Translations under genes and position numbers: made by a program
Assembly (NCBI RefSeq): GCF_002298975.1
Contig: NZ_DBMV01000014.1
Coordinates: 27,123 to 91,122 of the forward strand
Length of the DNA stretch: 64,000 bases
Source: Ralstonia sp. UBA689
Lineage (GTDB): Bacteria > Pseudomonadota > Gammaproteobacteria > Burkholderiales > Burkholderiaceae
Direction of reading: 5' to 3'
Notes under the pieces: model-generated
Seen by the model: the letters and a program-made list of their open reading frames with translations, nothing else
What the model was told of the DNA's origin: nothing
Databases searched by the model: none
Part shown: positions 44,292-54,203 of the stretch, piece after piece
Layout of the letters: the number at the start of each line of letters is the position of its first letter
How positions within the stretch are numbered: position 1 is the stretch's first letter

Positions 44292-46958
44292 TTATGACTC
44301 GGCGCCGCCATCTGGCTGTGTATCGACATCCGGTGCCACATCTGCGGCATCCACAGTGTCATCACCTTCGGCGTCGGACTCCACCACACGTTGCAGACCG
44401 GACAGCTTGTTGCCCTCACCCACAGCGATGAGCGTGACGCCCTGCGTGGCGCGACCCATCTCGCGGATTTCGTCCACGCGCGTACGGATCAGCACGCCGC
44501 CAGTGGTGATCAGCATGATCTCGTCCTCCGGCGCTACTAGCGCGGCGGCGACCACCTTGCCGTTCCGCTCGGAGGTCTGGATGGCGATCATGCCCTTGGT
44601 GCCACGGCCATGACGGGTGTACTCGGAAATCGGGGTGCGCTTGCCGTAGCCGTTTTCGGTGGCGGTCAGCACACTGCCGACGCCTGCCTGACCGCCTTCG
44701 CCCTCTGCCTCGGTTTCGGCCGGCGCCACCAGCATGGCGATCACCTGTTGGCTCTCTTCCAGGTTCATGCCGCGCACGCCGCGCGCCTGGCGGCCCATCG
44801 GGCGCACGTCATTCTCGTCAAAGCGCACGGCCTTGCCGGCATCAGAGAACAGCATCACGTCGTGCTGGCCGTCGGTGATATCCGCGCCGATCAGGAAGTC
44901 GCCCTCGTCCAGATCCACGGCGATGATGCCGGCCTTGCGGGGGTTGGAGAACTCGGTCAACGCCGTCTTCTTGACCGTGCCCTTGGAGGTGGCCATAAAG
45001 ACGAAGTGCTGCTCGTCAAACTGCTTGACCGGCAGGATCACGTTGATCTTCTCGCCCGGCGACAGCGGGAACATGTTGACGATCGGTCGCCCGCGCGAAT
45101 TGCGGCTGCCTTGCGGCACCTCCCACACCTTCAGCCAGTAGAGGCGGCCGCGATTCGAGAAGCAGAGGATGTAATCGTGCGTGTTGGCGACAAATAGCGT
45201 GTCGATCCAGTCGTCTTCCTTCGTGGCAGCGGCCTGCTTGCCGCGCCCGCCGCGCTTCTGCGCGCGGTACTCGGAAATCGGCTGGCTCTTCATATAGCCG
45301 CTGTGGGACAGAGTCACCACCAGATCTTGCGGCGTAATGAGGTCTTCTGTATCCAACTCGGTCGCATTGTGCTCGATCTGCGAGCGGCGCTCGTCGCCGA
45401 ATTCCGCACGGATGGCGGTGAGTTCCTCGACGATGATGGCGGTAATGCGCTCCGGGCGGGCCAGGATATCCAGCAGGTCGGCGATCTGCGCCATGACCTC
45501 GCGATACTCCTGGACGATCTTGTCCTGCTCCAGCCCCGTCAGGCGTTGCAGGCGCATCTGCAGGATTTCCTGCGCTTGCGTGTCGGACAGCTTGTACAGG
45601 CCATCGCCTTGCATGCCGAACGCTGGCAGCAGACCTTCCGGGCGATAGGCGGTGCGGCCGCCAGCGGTTTCGCTCTCAGCGCGCGACAGCATGTCACGCA
45701 CCAGGCCCGAATCCCAGCTACGGCTCATCAACTCTGCCTTGGCAACCGGCGGGGTCGGCGCAGCCTTGATGATTGCAATGAATTCATCGATGTTGGCCAG
45801 CGCGACGGCCAAGCCTTCAAGAATGTGCCCCCGCTCGCGCGCCTTGCGCAGATCGAACACGGTGCGGCGCGTCACCACCTCGCGGCGGTGCAGCAGGAAG
45901 CACTCCAGCATCTGGCGCAGATTCAGCAGGCGCGGCTGACCATCGACCAGCGCCACCATGTTCATGCCGAACGTGTCCTGCAACTGCGTATTCTTATAGA
46001 GGTTATTGAGGACAACCTCCGGCACTTCCCCGCGCTTGAGTTCGATGACCACGCGCATGCCGGACTTATCCGACTCATCGCGGATGTCCGAGATGCCTTC
46101 GACGCGCTTTTCCGTCACCAGCTCGGCGATGCGCTCGAGCAGCGTGCGCTTGTTAACCTGATAAGGAAGTTCATCGACGATGATTGCCTGGCGCTGGCCG
46201 CGGTCGATGTCTTCGAAGTGCGTCTTGGCGCGCATCACCACACGGCCGCGGCCAGTGCGATAGCCCTCGCGCACGCCCGAGATGCCGTAGATGATGCCGG
46301 CGGTCGGGAAGTCCGGCGCCGGAATCAGCTCGATCAGCTCATCGATCGTCGCTTCGGGGTTGCGCAGCAGATGCAGGCAACCGTCGACGACTTCATTCAG
46401 GTTGTGCGGCGGAATGTTCGTCGCCATCCCCACCGCAATCCCGGACGAGCCGTTGATCAGCAGGTTCGGGATACGCGCCGGCAGGATGGACGGCTCGGTT
46501 TCGGAGCCGTCATAGTTCGGCTCGAAATTGACGGTTTCCTTGTCGATGTCGGCCAGCAGTTCGTGCGCGATCTTCGACAGGCGGATTTCCGTATAACGCA
46601 TCGCCGCGGCGTTATCGCCGTCGACCGAGCCGAAGTTGCCCTGGCCGTCGACCAGCATGTAGCGCAAGGAGAAGTCCTGCGCCATCCGAACAATCGTGTC
46701 GTATACAGCAGTGTCGCCGTGCGGGTGATACTTACCAATCACATCACCGACAATACGCGCTGACTTCTTATAAGGGCGATTCCAGTCGTTGTTCAGTTCG
46801 TGCATCGAATACAACGCACGGCGATGCACCGGCTTGAGACCATCCCGCACGTCCGGAAGCGCACGGCCCACGATCACGCTCATGGCGTAAGCGAGGTAGG
46901 AACTGCGCATTTCTTCTTCGAGCGATACCGGGAGAGTCTCTTTGGCGAATTGATCCAT
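44292..46958 (-). CDS. gyrA: DNA gyrase subunit A
   Basis: 888 residues. Catalytic Tyr122 lies in AAMRYTEIRLS. The quinolone-resistance region reads HPHGDTAVYDTIVR with Thr83 and Asp87, a combination that is wild type in many non-enteric bacteria, so no resistance is implied. The GyrA box QKRGGRGK starts the C-terminal DNA-wrapping beta-pinwheel. The extreme C-terminus is acidic (about 30 residues rich in Asp/Glu). Start MDQFAKETLPVSLEE. Confidence 0.98.
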   Translation of the reverse strand: MDQFAKETLPVSLEEEMRSSYLAYAMSVIVGRALPDVRDGLKPVHRRALYSMHELNNDWNRPYKKSARIVGDVIGKYHPHGDTAVYDTIVRMAQDFSLRYMLVDGQGNFGSVDGDNAAAMRYTEIRLSKIAHELLADIDKETVNFEPNYDGSETEPSILPARIPNLLINGSSGIAVGMATNIPPHNLNEVVDGCLHLLRNPEATIDELIELIPAPDFPTAGIIYGISGVREGYRTGRGRVVMRAKTHFEDIDRGQRQAIIVDELPYQVNKRTLLERIAELVTEKRVEGISDIRDESDKSGMRVVIELKRGEVPEVVLNNLYKNTQLQDTFGMNMVALVDGQPRLLNLRQMLECFLLHRREVVTRRTVFDLRKARERGHILEGLAVALANIDEFIAIIKAAPTPPVAKAELMSRSWDSGLVRDMLSRAESETAGGRTAYRPEGLLPAFGMQGDGLYKLSDTQAQEILQMRLQRLTGLEQDKIVQEYREVMAQIADLLDILARPERITAIIVEELTAIRAEFGDERRSQIEHNATELDTEDLITPQDLVVTLSHSGYMKSQPISEYRAQKRGGRGKQAAATKEDDWIDTLFVANTHDYILCFSNRGRLYWLKVWEVPQGSRNSRGRPIVNMFPLSPGEKINVILPVKQFDEQHFVFMATSKGTVKKTALTEFSNPRKAGIIAVDLDEGDFLIGADITDGQHDVMLFSDAGKAVRFDENDVRPMGRQARGVRGMNLEESQQVIAMLVAPAETEAEGEGGQAGVGSVLTATENGYGKRTPISEYTRHGRGTKGMIAIQTSERNGKVVAAALVAPEDEIMLITTGGVLIRTRVDEIREMGRATQGVTLIAVGEGNKLSGLQRVVESDAEGDDTVDAADVAPDVDTQPDGGAES

Positions 46959-47379
46959 TGGGCGAACGGTGGGAGGCCCCATAGTGAGCACTACAAGGCG
47001 CTGCGGTTGCGCGAATAACAGAACATTTTACCATGCCGCAAGCCCCCTCCCCTGCATGGTGTCGAGCGACGCATCCTCAACCCCGGGTACGCTCCCTCGG
47101 CGGATAGGAAAAACCCGCGATCTAGTCCCCATAAGGGTTTGCGAGCCATTTTCTGCCTTGTTGCGTACACACCACAAGGCCATGACGGGCTGTTCGAATC
47201 GCTTATATTTGCTTTTTAGGAGTGCGTGCTTGTGGCACAATCCCCCAGCGAAGAGGCAGACATTGTTCGAAGTGGCGAATTCACCACATCGAGAATGCTA
47301 CACTCCGAAGAATGTATGACTTGTTTTCGTCCCATCTGCTCGCAGTCTTCTGCGGTGATCTCATCCTGAGAGGAGAAAT
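46959..47379. other. Divergent gyrA/ompA intergenic region, 421 bases
   Basis: No gene is supported here; the short frames on both strands lack ribosome-binding sites and family resemblance. It must hold the promoters of gyrA (minus) and the OmpA-family gene (plus). The AT-rich stretch at about 47200-47300 has several -10-like hexamers (CACAAT, TACACT) for the latter, none with a convincing -35. Confidence 0.6.
47025..47033 (-). promoter_or_regulatory. Extended -10 promoter element of gyrA
   Basis: On the minus strand TGGTAAAAT (extended -10, TGn plus TAAAAT) lies about 67 bases before the gyrA ATG. A -35 match is weak, as is usual for extended -10 promoters. Confidence 0.5.
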
Positions 47380-48039
47380 ATGAAAAAATTTGCCAAGCTC
47401 GCGTTCGCTGCAGCTGCGGTAGCCATGGCTGCGTCGGCCTACGCTCAGTCGGTGCCCTACGAAAAGAAGGCCGTCAACGACAACTGGGGTAACGGCACGA
47501 GCGAGTGGGTCTGGAAGAACGGCACGAACGAACTGTGCTGGCGCAATGGCTTCTGGACGCCGGCAACCGCCAACGTTCAGTGCGACGGCGCTCTGGCTCC
47601 GGCCGCTGCTCCGCAAGCCCAAGCGACCCCGGCAGCCACGCCGGTTGTTGGCTCGGAAAAGGTTACGTTTGCTGCTGACACCCTGTTCGACTTCGACAAG
47701 GCTGTGCTGAAGCCGGAAGGCAAGGCCAAGCTGAACGACCTGGTCTCGAAGCTGCAAGGCATCAACCTGGAAGTCGTGATCGCTGTTGGCCACACCGACT
47801 CGTTCGGCTCGGACAAGTACAACGACCGCCTGTCGGTTCGTCGTGCTGAAGCCGTGAAGGGCTACCTGGTCAGCAAGGGCATCGAAGCCAACCGTGTGTA
47901 CACGGAAGGCAAGGGCAAGCGCCAGCTGAAGGTTGATCCGAAGTCGTGCAAGGGCTCGCGCAAGGCACAAATCGCCTGCCAACAGCCGAACCGCCGCGTG
48001 GATGTCGAAGTGGTCGGCACCAAGAAGGCTGCACAGTAA
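47380..48039 (+). CDS. OmpA-family outer membrane protein with peptidoglycan-binding domain
   Basis: 219 residues. Signal peptide residues 1-22 (ending AYAQ), then a short Trp/Asn-rich segment (NDNWGNGTSEWVWKNG), an Ala/Pro linker (about 70-88), and a C-terminal OmpA/MotB domain with LFDFDKAVLKPEG, GHTDSFGSDKYNDRLSVRRAEAV and a C-terminal Arg-rich NRRVDVEV. No eight-strand barrel is present, so it probably lies in the periplasm or at the outer membrane and tethers it to peptidoglycan. AGGAGA precedes the ATG; codon use suggests high expression. Confidence 0.92.
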   Translation: MKKFAKLAFAAAAVAMAASAYAQSVPYEKKAVNDNWGNGTSEWVWKNGTNELCWRNGFWTPATANVQCDGALAPAAAPQAQATPAATPVVGSEKVTFAADTLFDFDKAVLKPEGKAKLNDLVSKLQGINLEVVIAVGHTDSFGSDKYNDRLSVRRAEAVKGYLVSKGIEANRVYTEGKGKRQLKVDPKSCKGSRKAQIACQQPNRRVDVEVVGTKKAAQ

Positions 48040-48059
48040 TTCGGTTCCTGCCGAGAAAG

Positions 48060-48085
48060 AGCCCAGCGAAAGCTGGGCTTTTTTT
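48060..48085 (+). terminator. Terminator of the ompA-family gene
   Basis: Stem AGCCCAGC/GCTGGGCT (48060-48067/48072-48079) with GAAA tetraloop and a run of Ts. Confidence 0.93.
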
Positions 48086-48134
48086 ATGCCCACTCGCTAC
48101 GGGTCCGGTCGGTTGGCCCGTCCTTCGCCAGGGC

Positions 48135-48176
48135 AAAAAAGAAGCGGTGATGCCCACGCACCACCGCTTTTTTCTT
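48135..48176. terminator. Bidirectional terminator after the glycine-zipper lipoprotein
   Basis: Stem AAGCGGTG/CACCGCTT (48142-48149/48162-48169) flanked by AAAAAAG and TTTTTTCTTC. It lies 39 bases past the minus-strand stop. Confidence 0.8.
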
Positions 48177-48214
48177 CTACGGGGCACTCGGCGCCCCTTG
48201 CGCCCTTCTTTATA

Positions 48215-48709
48215 TTAGTAGGAGGGCGTCGCCTGGTCGTTGGCAACCGCAGCACGATCCCCTACGCGCAGGTTGTTCGGGTTCTTCTGCGTGACGGTCG
48301 CAACGCGGCCATCATCAAGGCGCACGCTGATACGGTACACGGTCTGCCCGCCCGCGCCGGCACGCTGCTCGACTTGGTTGCCCGCGTACGCGCCGAGCGC
48401 TGCACCGCCGATGGTGGCCACCGTATTGCCGGTACCGCCACCGACCTGGTGACCAAGAATACCGCCCGCCACACCGCCAATGATCGTGCCGAGAATGCCC
48501 GGGCTGTTGGCCGGCACCTGCATCGGCTGGATCGACTCCACCCGGCCATACAGCGCGCCCGGCTGTTGCGGCTGCCCACCATAGGCCGGGGGTTGGCTAT
48601 ATCCACCGTTGTAGCCACCGGCATAACCACCGTAACCCGGCGCGGCACAGCCCGCCAGCACCGTCAGGCCCGCTACACCGAGTCCCGCCAGAATCTGTTT
48701 GGATTTCAT
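48215..48709 (-). CDS. Outer membrane lipoprotein with glycine-zipper 2TM domain (SlyB/PcP type)
   Basis: 164 residues. Lipoprotein signal with lipobox LAGC (Cys21 or nearby) followed by a Gly/Tyr-rich linker, a glycine zipper (GTIIGGVAGGILGHQVGGGTGN..., about 87-115) and a C-terminal DUF-type beta domain with YRISVRLDDGRVATV. Related to SlyB/OmlA-type proteins that stabilise the outer membrane. AAGGAGA precedes MKSKQILAG. Confidence 0.9.
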   Translation of the reverse strand: MKSKQILAGLGVAGLTVLAGCAAPGYGGYAGGYNGGYSQPPAYGGQPQQPGALYGRVESIQPMQVPANSPGILGTIIGGVAGGILGHQVGGGTGNTVATIGGAALGAYAGNQVEQRAGAGGQTVYRISVRLDDGRVATVTQKNPNNLRVGDRAAVANDQATPSY

Positions 48710-48871
48710 TGATCTCTCCTTGAGGGAAGGTGACAGTTGGAGAAAACGCATGCGCGTTTGTTCACCTTTGTTTCAATGTGAAACCTTTTTCTTGGGCCCG
48801 CGTGATTTGGTCGGGACGACGCTTTTTGGTACATTTCCTCACCTAGCCGTTATGCCCAGGCGCAGCGCAAT

Positions 48872-49588
48872 ATGACCACCACCCACGCGAACGCCGATCC
48901 CGGCGAACTCGAAAAATTCAGTGAACTCGCCCACCGCTGGTGGGACCCAAACAGCGAGTTCAAGCCTCTGCACGAAATCAACCCATTGCGCCTCGACTGG
49001 ATTCAGTCGATCACGCCTCTGACGGGCAAGCGCGTCGTCGATATTGGCTGCGGCGGCGGCATCCTCTCCGAAAGCATGGCGCGAGTCGGTGCCAACGTCA
49101 AAGGCATCGATCTTTCACGCAAAGCGTTGCGCGTGGCCGACCTGCACAGCCTGGAAGCCGGCGTTGCGGTCGATTACGAGGAGATCTCCGCAGAAGCGCT
49201 TGCAGCACGCGAGCCAAGCAGCTTCGACGTCGTGACTTGCATGGAAATGCTCGAACATGTGCCCGATCCGGCATCAATTGTGCGCGCTTGCGCGACGTTG
49301 GTGAAGCCGGACGGCCACGTGTTCTTTTCGACTCTCCACCGCAATGCCAAGGCATATCTGCTGGCGGTGATCGGCGCGGAATACGTGCTGAATATGCTGC
49401 CGCGCGGCACGCACGATTACGCCAAATTCATCCGCCCATCGGAATTGGCATCGTTCGCGCGCACGGCGGGGCTGGAGCCAGAGCAGATGCGGGGCCTGGA
49501 ATACAACCCGATCACTGGCCGCTACGCGCTCACGCAGGACACCAGCGTCAACTACCTGATGGCCACACGCCGTCCGGGCGAGGCATGA
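48872..49588 (+). CDS. ubiG: Ubiquinone biosynthesis O-methyltransferase
   Basis: 238 residues. Performs both O-methylations of ubiquinone synthesis. The RWWDPNSEFKPLHEINPLRL signature and the AdoMet-binding VVDIGCGGGILSE (about 55-67) are clear, as is EMLEHVPDP. It overlaps gph by 4 bases. Confidence 0.97.
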   Translation: MTTTHANADPGELEKFSELAHRWWDPNSEFKPLHEINPLRLDWIQSITPLTGKRVVDIGCGGGILSESMARVGANVKGIDLSRKALRVADLHSLEAGVAVDYEEISAEALAAREPSSFDVVTCMEMLEHVPDPASIVRACATLVKPDGHVFFSTLHRNAKAYLLAVIGAEYVLNMLPRGTHDYAKFIRPSELASFARTAGLEPEQMRGLEYNPITGRYALTQDTSVNYLMATRRPGEA

Positions 49589-50274
49589 CAATTCACAAGT
49601 TTCCCGATCCGCTTGGGGCGGTGCTGTTCGACCTGGACGGCACCTTGGCCGACACCGCGCCGGACCTCGCGGCGGCGGCCAACAAGGTGCGCACCGACCG
49701 CGGACTGGAGCCATTGGCTTATGAAGCCCTGCGCCCGGTCGCGTCGCATGGCGCGCGCGGGCTGATCGGCGTGGCCTTTGGCGTGGGGCCGGAAGATGCG
49801 GAATTCGAATCGCTGCGGCTGGCGTTCCTGGCCAACTACGAGGCGGAAATCTGCGTGCGCACGCGGCTGTTCCCGGGCATGGACGCGGTGCTGGCCGAAC
49901 TCGGCCGCGCGGGCATTCCGTGGGGCATCGTCACCAACAAGTCGGGCCGACTGACCGTGCCCCTGGTCGCTCAACTGATGTTTCCGGTGCCGCCGGCCTG
50001 CGTCGTTGCGGGCGATACCACGCCCCACTCCAAGCCCCACCCTGCCCCGCTGCTGCATGCGGCCGAATCGATCGGCATTGCCGCGCGGCAGATCGTCTAT
50101 GTGGGCGACGATCTGCGCGACATCGAGGCCGGCCGCGCCGCCGGCATGCCTACCATTGCGGCCAGTTACGGCTATTGTGGTAATGGACTGCCGCCGACGG
50201 AATGGCGTGCCGATGCGCTGATCGCCGGCGCGGCCGAACTGATTCCGCTGCTGCTTGAATCGCAGCGCGCGTAA
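49585..50274 (+). CDS. gph: Phosphoglycolate phosphatase
   Basis: 229 residues, HAD superfamily. Motif I FDLDGTLADTAPDLAAAAN includes the nucleophile Asp; motif II VTNKSGR, motif III Lys in HSKPHPAPLLHA and motif IV VGDDLRDIEAG follow in order. Start MTIHKFPDP overlaps the ubiG stop (ATGA). The ubiG-gph pair is common; gph removes 2-phosphoglycolate from DNA repair or oxygenation. Confidence 0.95.
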   Translation: MTIHKFPDPLGAVLFDLDGTLADTAPDLAAAANKVRTDRGLEPLAYEALRPVASHGARGLIGVAFGVGPEDAEFESLRLAFLANYEAEICVRTRLFPGMDAVLAELGRAGIPWGIVTNKSGRLTVPLVAQLMFPVPPACVVAGDTTPHSKPHPAPLLHAAESIGIAARQIVYVGDDLRDIEAGRAAGMPTIAASYGYCGNGLPPTEWRADALIAGAAELIPLLLESQRA

Positions 50275-50387
50275 GCAGGACACCAGGGCGCGTGCCCGGT
50301 AGCTTTCATGACCGCTGCCTCCCGTTCGGGACGCGGCGGTCGACCAATTGACGAAGCACGCCACTCCGTGGCCGGACTGACACCAGC

Positions 50388-53300
50388 ATGACGACCTCCC
50401 CCGACTCGCGCCCTGATCAGCAATCGAATCTCAACGGCTGGCGCGCGCGGCTCGAGCGTGTGCGTGGCACAGCCGGCTGGCAGCGAGCCGAGCAGATCGG
50501 CACCTCGCGACGCACCAAGCGCATCGGGCTGGGCGTGCTGATCTTCCTGGTGGTGTTCGGCCTGCTGGGCGCGCTGGGCGGGCCGCCACTGCTGCGCCAT
50601 CTGGCCGAAACGCAGCTCAGCAAGGTTCTGGACCGGCCGGTTTCGGTCGGCAAGATCCGCATCAACCCGTACACGTTGCGGCTGGACATCGACCAGTTCC
50701 ACATTGCAGAGCGCGACGGCAAGACGCCGTTTGTCGACGTCGGCCACCTGCACGTAAACGCAGCGTGGAGTTCGATCTTCCGCCGTGCGCCCGTCATCGA
50801 AGAGTTGAGCATCGACGCGCCGCGCGTGCGTATCGTGCGCACCGCCGAACAGCGCTTCAATTTCTCTGACATCGTCGACAAGCTCAACCAGCCCGAGGTA
50901 CCCCCCAAGCCCAAGTCAAACGAGCCGGCGCGCTTCGTGTTTGCCAACCTGCAGTTGACCAATGGTGCGATCGAGTTTGTCGATCAGCCGCTCAGCGCGC
51001 AGCACAAAGTGGACAGCCTGCAGATCGGCGTGCCTTTCCTGGCGAGCCTGCCGGCCGACGTGGACATCTTCGTGCAACCGCTGCTGGCCGCGCGCATCGA
51101 CGGCGCGCCACTACGCTTTGCAGGCAAGACCAAGCCATTTGCCGATTCGCTGGAATCGAACCTGAACATCAAGATCGACGGCCTGGACCTGCCCCGCTAC
51201 CTGGGCTACGTGCCCGGTCCGCTGCCGGTGGCCATCCCGCAAGGCAAGCTGACAACGGACCTGACGATCGACTTCCAGAAGCCGAAGACCGGTACACCGG
51301 TACTGCGCCTGCACGGCACGGCGGGCCTGGACAACCTGGAAGTGACCGACCCGAAGAACGCGCCGCTGGTGGCCGCCAAGCAGGTGCGTGCAACGCTGGC
51401 CGATGTGCGCCCGCTGGACAACATCTTCCACCTGGATGCCCTGACGCTCGACGGCGTGCGTGTCGACGCCACCCGCGCAGCCGATGGGGCGATCAATTTC
51501 GCACAGCTTGGCGGCAAGCCGGCGCCGGCCGAGGCCAAACCCGTCGCACCGGAGCCTGGTAGCAAACCGAAGCCGCTCGACGTGCTGGTGGGCAAGCTGC
51601 AACTGGCCAACAGCAGCGTGCATTGGCTCGACGCGACCACACAGCCCGCCGCCGACCTCACCCTCGACGACCTCCACGGCGACGTGGCTGTGCGCACGCT
51701 GGGCGGCCCGACTACGCTCGACATTGGCGCCAAGCTGGCGCAAGGCGGCACGCTCAACATCAAGGGCAACACGTCACTGGAGAAGAACACTGGTGAATTG
51801 GAGCTGAAGCTGGACGACGTGAAGCTGGCCGGTATCGACCCGTACCTGCGTCAGGCGGGTGCGCCGCAACTGCAGAACGGCGCGCTGTCTGCTGACGGCA
51901 AGATTGCCCTCGATTTCGGCCCGGACAAGTTCAACGTTCGCGCCGAGCCGCTGACGGCCAGCCTGGCTGACCTCTCGATGGCGCCGGCCTCGGGCAAGGC
52001 CACCGCGCTGCGCGCCAAGCTGCTGCGTGCCGATGTGAAAAGCTTCGACCTGGCCGCCCGCACCATCGCCTTGAATGAGGTGCGCGCCGACGGCCTGCAG
52101 CTCGACGCGCTGCGCAAGAAGGACGGCACGACCACGCTGACGTTGCTCGACACTGCGCAGCCTGCAGTGCCCAAACCTGCGACTAAGCCGGCTGCCGCAC
52201 CGGCAAAATCGAGCGCACCGGTCGAGAAGCCCTGGGCCGTCACCGTGCAGACCTTGAAGGTGGACAACAGCGCTGTCGGCTTTGAAGACCGAACCAACTC
52301 GCGTCCGGTGAAGGTCCGCGTTGAACCGCTGAACGTCGTGGTGCAGAACGCCTCTACCGACCTTGGCAAGCCGGTCAACGTGCAGATCGGCGCGGGGCTG
52401 GGCGCCAAGGGCAAGCTCGATGTGCGCGGCGACGTGGTGCCGCAGCCGTTCAAGGCCGACCTGCGCGTGAACACGCAAAACCTGTCGCTGGCAGGCTTGG
52501 ATCCGTACCTCGACAAGGCGCTGAACGCTTCCATCACCAGCGCGCTGCTGACCATGAACGGGCGCCTGGTGCTCAACCAGGGCAAGGCCTTGACCGTCAG
52601 CTACCAGGGCAACGCGACGCTGGGCAACGTACGCCTTCAAGACCGTGTAACGGCCGACGACTTCCTGCGCTGGCGCTCGCTGGCGCTCAACCGTGTCCAG
52701 GCCAATTACGACGGCAATACGCCGCACGTGCGCGTGGGCGCGGTAGCGCTGTCCACGTTCTACGCACGGATCATCATCAACCCCAACGGCCGCCTGAACC
52801 TGCAGGACATCCGCGCGCAGTCGGATGAGGAGCACCGATCACTCACTCAGACCGTGCAGCCTGCACAGGCCGAGTCCGGCCCGGCTTCGTCGCCGGCAGG
52901 TCAGCCCGGCCAGGCCGCTGCCTCTACGCCCGCAGCGCCCCCCGCTTCGGCCGTTGCTACCACGGCCCCAACCGCACCCCAAGCCGGTGGCGCCGATCTG
53001 CGCATCGACGCCATCACGCTGCAGGACGGCAACATCCGCTTTACCGACAACTTCGTCAAACCCAACTACACCGCCAACCTGACGGCCATCGGCGGTTCGG
53101 TCGGCACGATCAGCACAGCCGCCAACCAGCCGCCCGCCGACGTGACCCTGCGCGGCAGCGTGGACGGCACCGCGCCGGTGGACATCCACGGCAAGGTCAA
53201 CCCGCTCACGCCCACGGCGTTTGTCGACCTGACCGCCAAGGCCGACGGCGTGGAGCTGACCAACCTGACGCCCTATTCCACCAAGTACGCCGGCTACCCG

Positions 53301-54173
53301 ATCACCAAGGGCAAGCTGACGATGGATCTGCACTACCTGCTCGACAGTGGCAAGCTGACGGCGGACAACCATATCTTCATCGATCAGCTCACCTTCGGCG
53401 ACCGCGTGGAGAGCAAGGACGCGACCAACCTGCCGGTGCGGCTGGCGGTTGCGCTGCTCAAGAACTCGCGCGGCGAGATCGACGTGCGCGTGCCGGTGTC
53501 GGGCTCGCTCGATGACCCGCAGTTCAGCATCGGCGGCGTGATCCTGCGCGCCTTCGTCAACCTGATCGCACGTGCGGTGACGGCGCCGTTCTCGCTGCTG
53601 GCCAGCGCATTCGGCGGCAGCGGCGGCGAAGAGCTCGGCTACATCGAGTTCGATCCGGGCACATCGAGCATCAGCCAAGCGTCGGTCGCCAAGCTCGACA
53701 AGCTGGCCACTGCGCTCAAGGATCGTCCGGCGCTGAAGGTCGACATCATCGGCCGCGTCGATCCGGAATTCGATCGCGACGGCCTGCGCCGCGAAGCCGT
53801 CAACCGCCAGATCCGCGAGCAGAAGCTCAAGGATGCCGGCGACGCTGCTGAGGCAGACACCACCGTCAAGCCGGAAGAGGAGAACAAGTACCTTGAACGC
53901 GCCTACAAGGCCGCCAAGTTCCCGAAGCCGCGCAACGTGATCGGCCTGGCGAAATCGCTGCCGCCCGAGGAGATGCGCAAGCTGATGGAAACCAACGTGC
54001 AGGTGACGGATTCGGACCTGCGCGAACTGGCCCAGCGCCGCGCCAACGCCGTGCATGTGGCGCTGGCCGAACGCGTGGAACCTGGACGTCTCTTCGTGGT
54101 GGCGCCCAAGCTCGATGCCGAGGGCATCAAGGACAAAGGTAAGACTACGCGGGTTGATTTCGCGCTGAAGTGA
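50388..54173 (+). CDS. Large AsmA-like DUF748 protein with OmpA-like C-terminus
   Basis: 1261 residues. A membrane anchor at about residues 46-68 is followed by repeated DUF748/AsmA-type beta segments (LSKVLDRPVSVGKIRINPYTL, ...LDLDDLHG..., FYARIIINPNGRLNLQDI) up to about residue 1080, with an Ala/Pro linker near 830-870. The last ~170 residues (YIEFDPGTSSISQASVAKLDKLA, then NRQIREQKL) resemble an OmpA-like periplasmic domain. AsmA-like proteins in E. coli carry phospholipids across the periplasm, so the same role is a reasonable inference. Confidence 0.88.
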   Translation: MTTSPDSRPDQQSNLNGWRARLERVRGTAGWQRAEQIGTSRRTKRIGLGVLIFLVVFGLLGALGGPPLLRHLAETQLSKVLDRPVSVGKIRINPYTLRLDIDQFHIAERDGKTPFVDVGHLHVNAAWSSIFRRAPVIEELSIDAPRVRIVRTAEQRFNFSDIVDKLNQPEVPPKPKSNEPARFVFANLQLTNGAIEFVDQPLSAQHKVDSLQIGVPFLASLPADVDIFVQPLLAARIDGAPLRFAGKTKPFADSLESNLNIKIDGLDLPRYLGYVPGPLPVAIPQGKLTTDLTIDFQKPKTGTPVLRLHGTAGLDNLEVTDPKNAPLVAAKQVRATLADVRPLDNIFHLDALTLDGVRVDATRAADGAINFAQLGGKPAPAEAKPVAPEPGSKPKPLDVLVGKLQLANSSVHWLDATTQPAADLTLDDLHGDVAVRTLGGPTTLDIGAKLAQGGTLNIKGNTSLEKNTGELELKLDDVKLAGIDPYLRQAGAPQLQNGALSADGKIALDFGPDKFNVRAEPLTASLADLSMAPASGKATALRAKLLRADVKSFDLAARTIALNEVRADGLQLDALRKKDGTTTLTLLDTAQPAVPKPATKPAAAPAKSSAPVEKPWAVTVQTLKVDNSAVGFEDRTNSRPVKVRVEPLNVVVQNASTDLGKPVNVQIGAGLGAKGKLDVRGDVVPQPFKADLRVNTQNLSLAGLDPYLDKALNASITSALLTMNGRLVLNQGKALTVSYQGNATLGNVRLQDRVTADDFLRWRSLALNRVQANYDGNTPHVRVGAVALSTFYARIIINPNGRLNLQDIRAQSDEEHRSLTQTVQPAQAESGPASSPAGQPGQAAASTPAAPPASAVATTAPTAPQAGGADLRIDAITLQDGNIRFTDNFVKPNYTANLTAIGGSVGTISTAANQPPADVTLRGSVDGTAPVDIHGKVNPLTPTAFVDLTAKADGVELTNLTPYSTKYAGYPITKGKLTMDLHYLLDSGKLTADNHIFIDQLTFGDRVESKDATNLPVRLAVALLKNSRGEIDVRVPVSGSLDDPQFSIGGVILRAFVNLIARAVTAPFSLLASAFGGSGGEELGYIEFDPGTSSISQASVAKLDKLATALKDRPALKVDIIGRVDPEFDRDGLRREAVNRQIREQKLKDAGDAAEADTTVKPEEENKYLERAYKAAKFPKPRNVIGLAKSLPPEEMRKLMETNVQVTDSDLRELAQRRANAVHVALAERVEPGRLFVVAPKLDAEGIKDKGKTTRVDFALK

Positions 54174-54184
54174 CCCATCTGTGG

Positions 54185-54190
54185 GATAAT
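54185..54190 (+). promoter_or_regulatory. -10 box of ssrA
   Basis: GATAAT lies 14 bases before the mature 5' end of the tmRNA, leaving a short leader for RNase P to remove. A -35 is not obvious and would lie inside the preceding gene. Confidence 0.5.
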
Positions 54191-54203
54191 TCGATTCTTC
54201 TCT

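Noticed and set aside
46698..46730. Thr83 in GyrA as a quinolone resistance mutation
   Set aside because: Thr at this site is wild type in many non-enteric Gram-negatives; Asp87 is unchanged.
48940..50274. Apparent 444-residue fusion upstream of gph
   Set aside because: The N-terminal half is an out-of-frame reading of ubiG; gph starts at ATG 49585 overlapping the ubiG stop.
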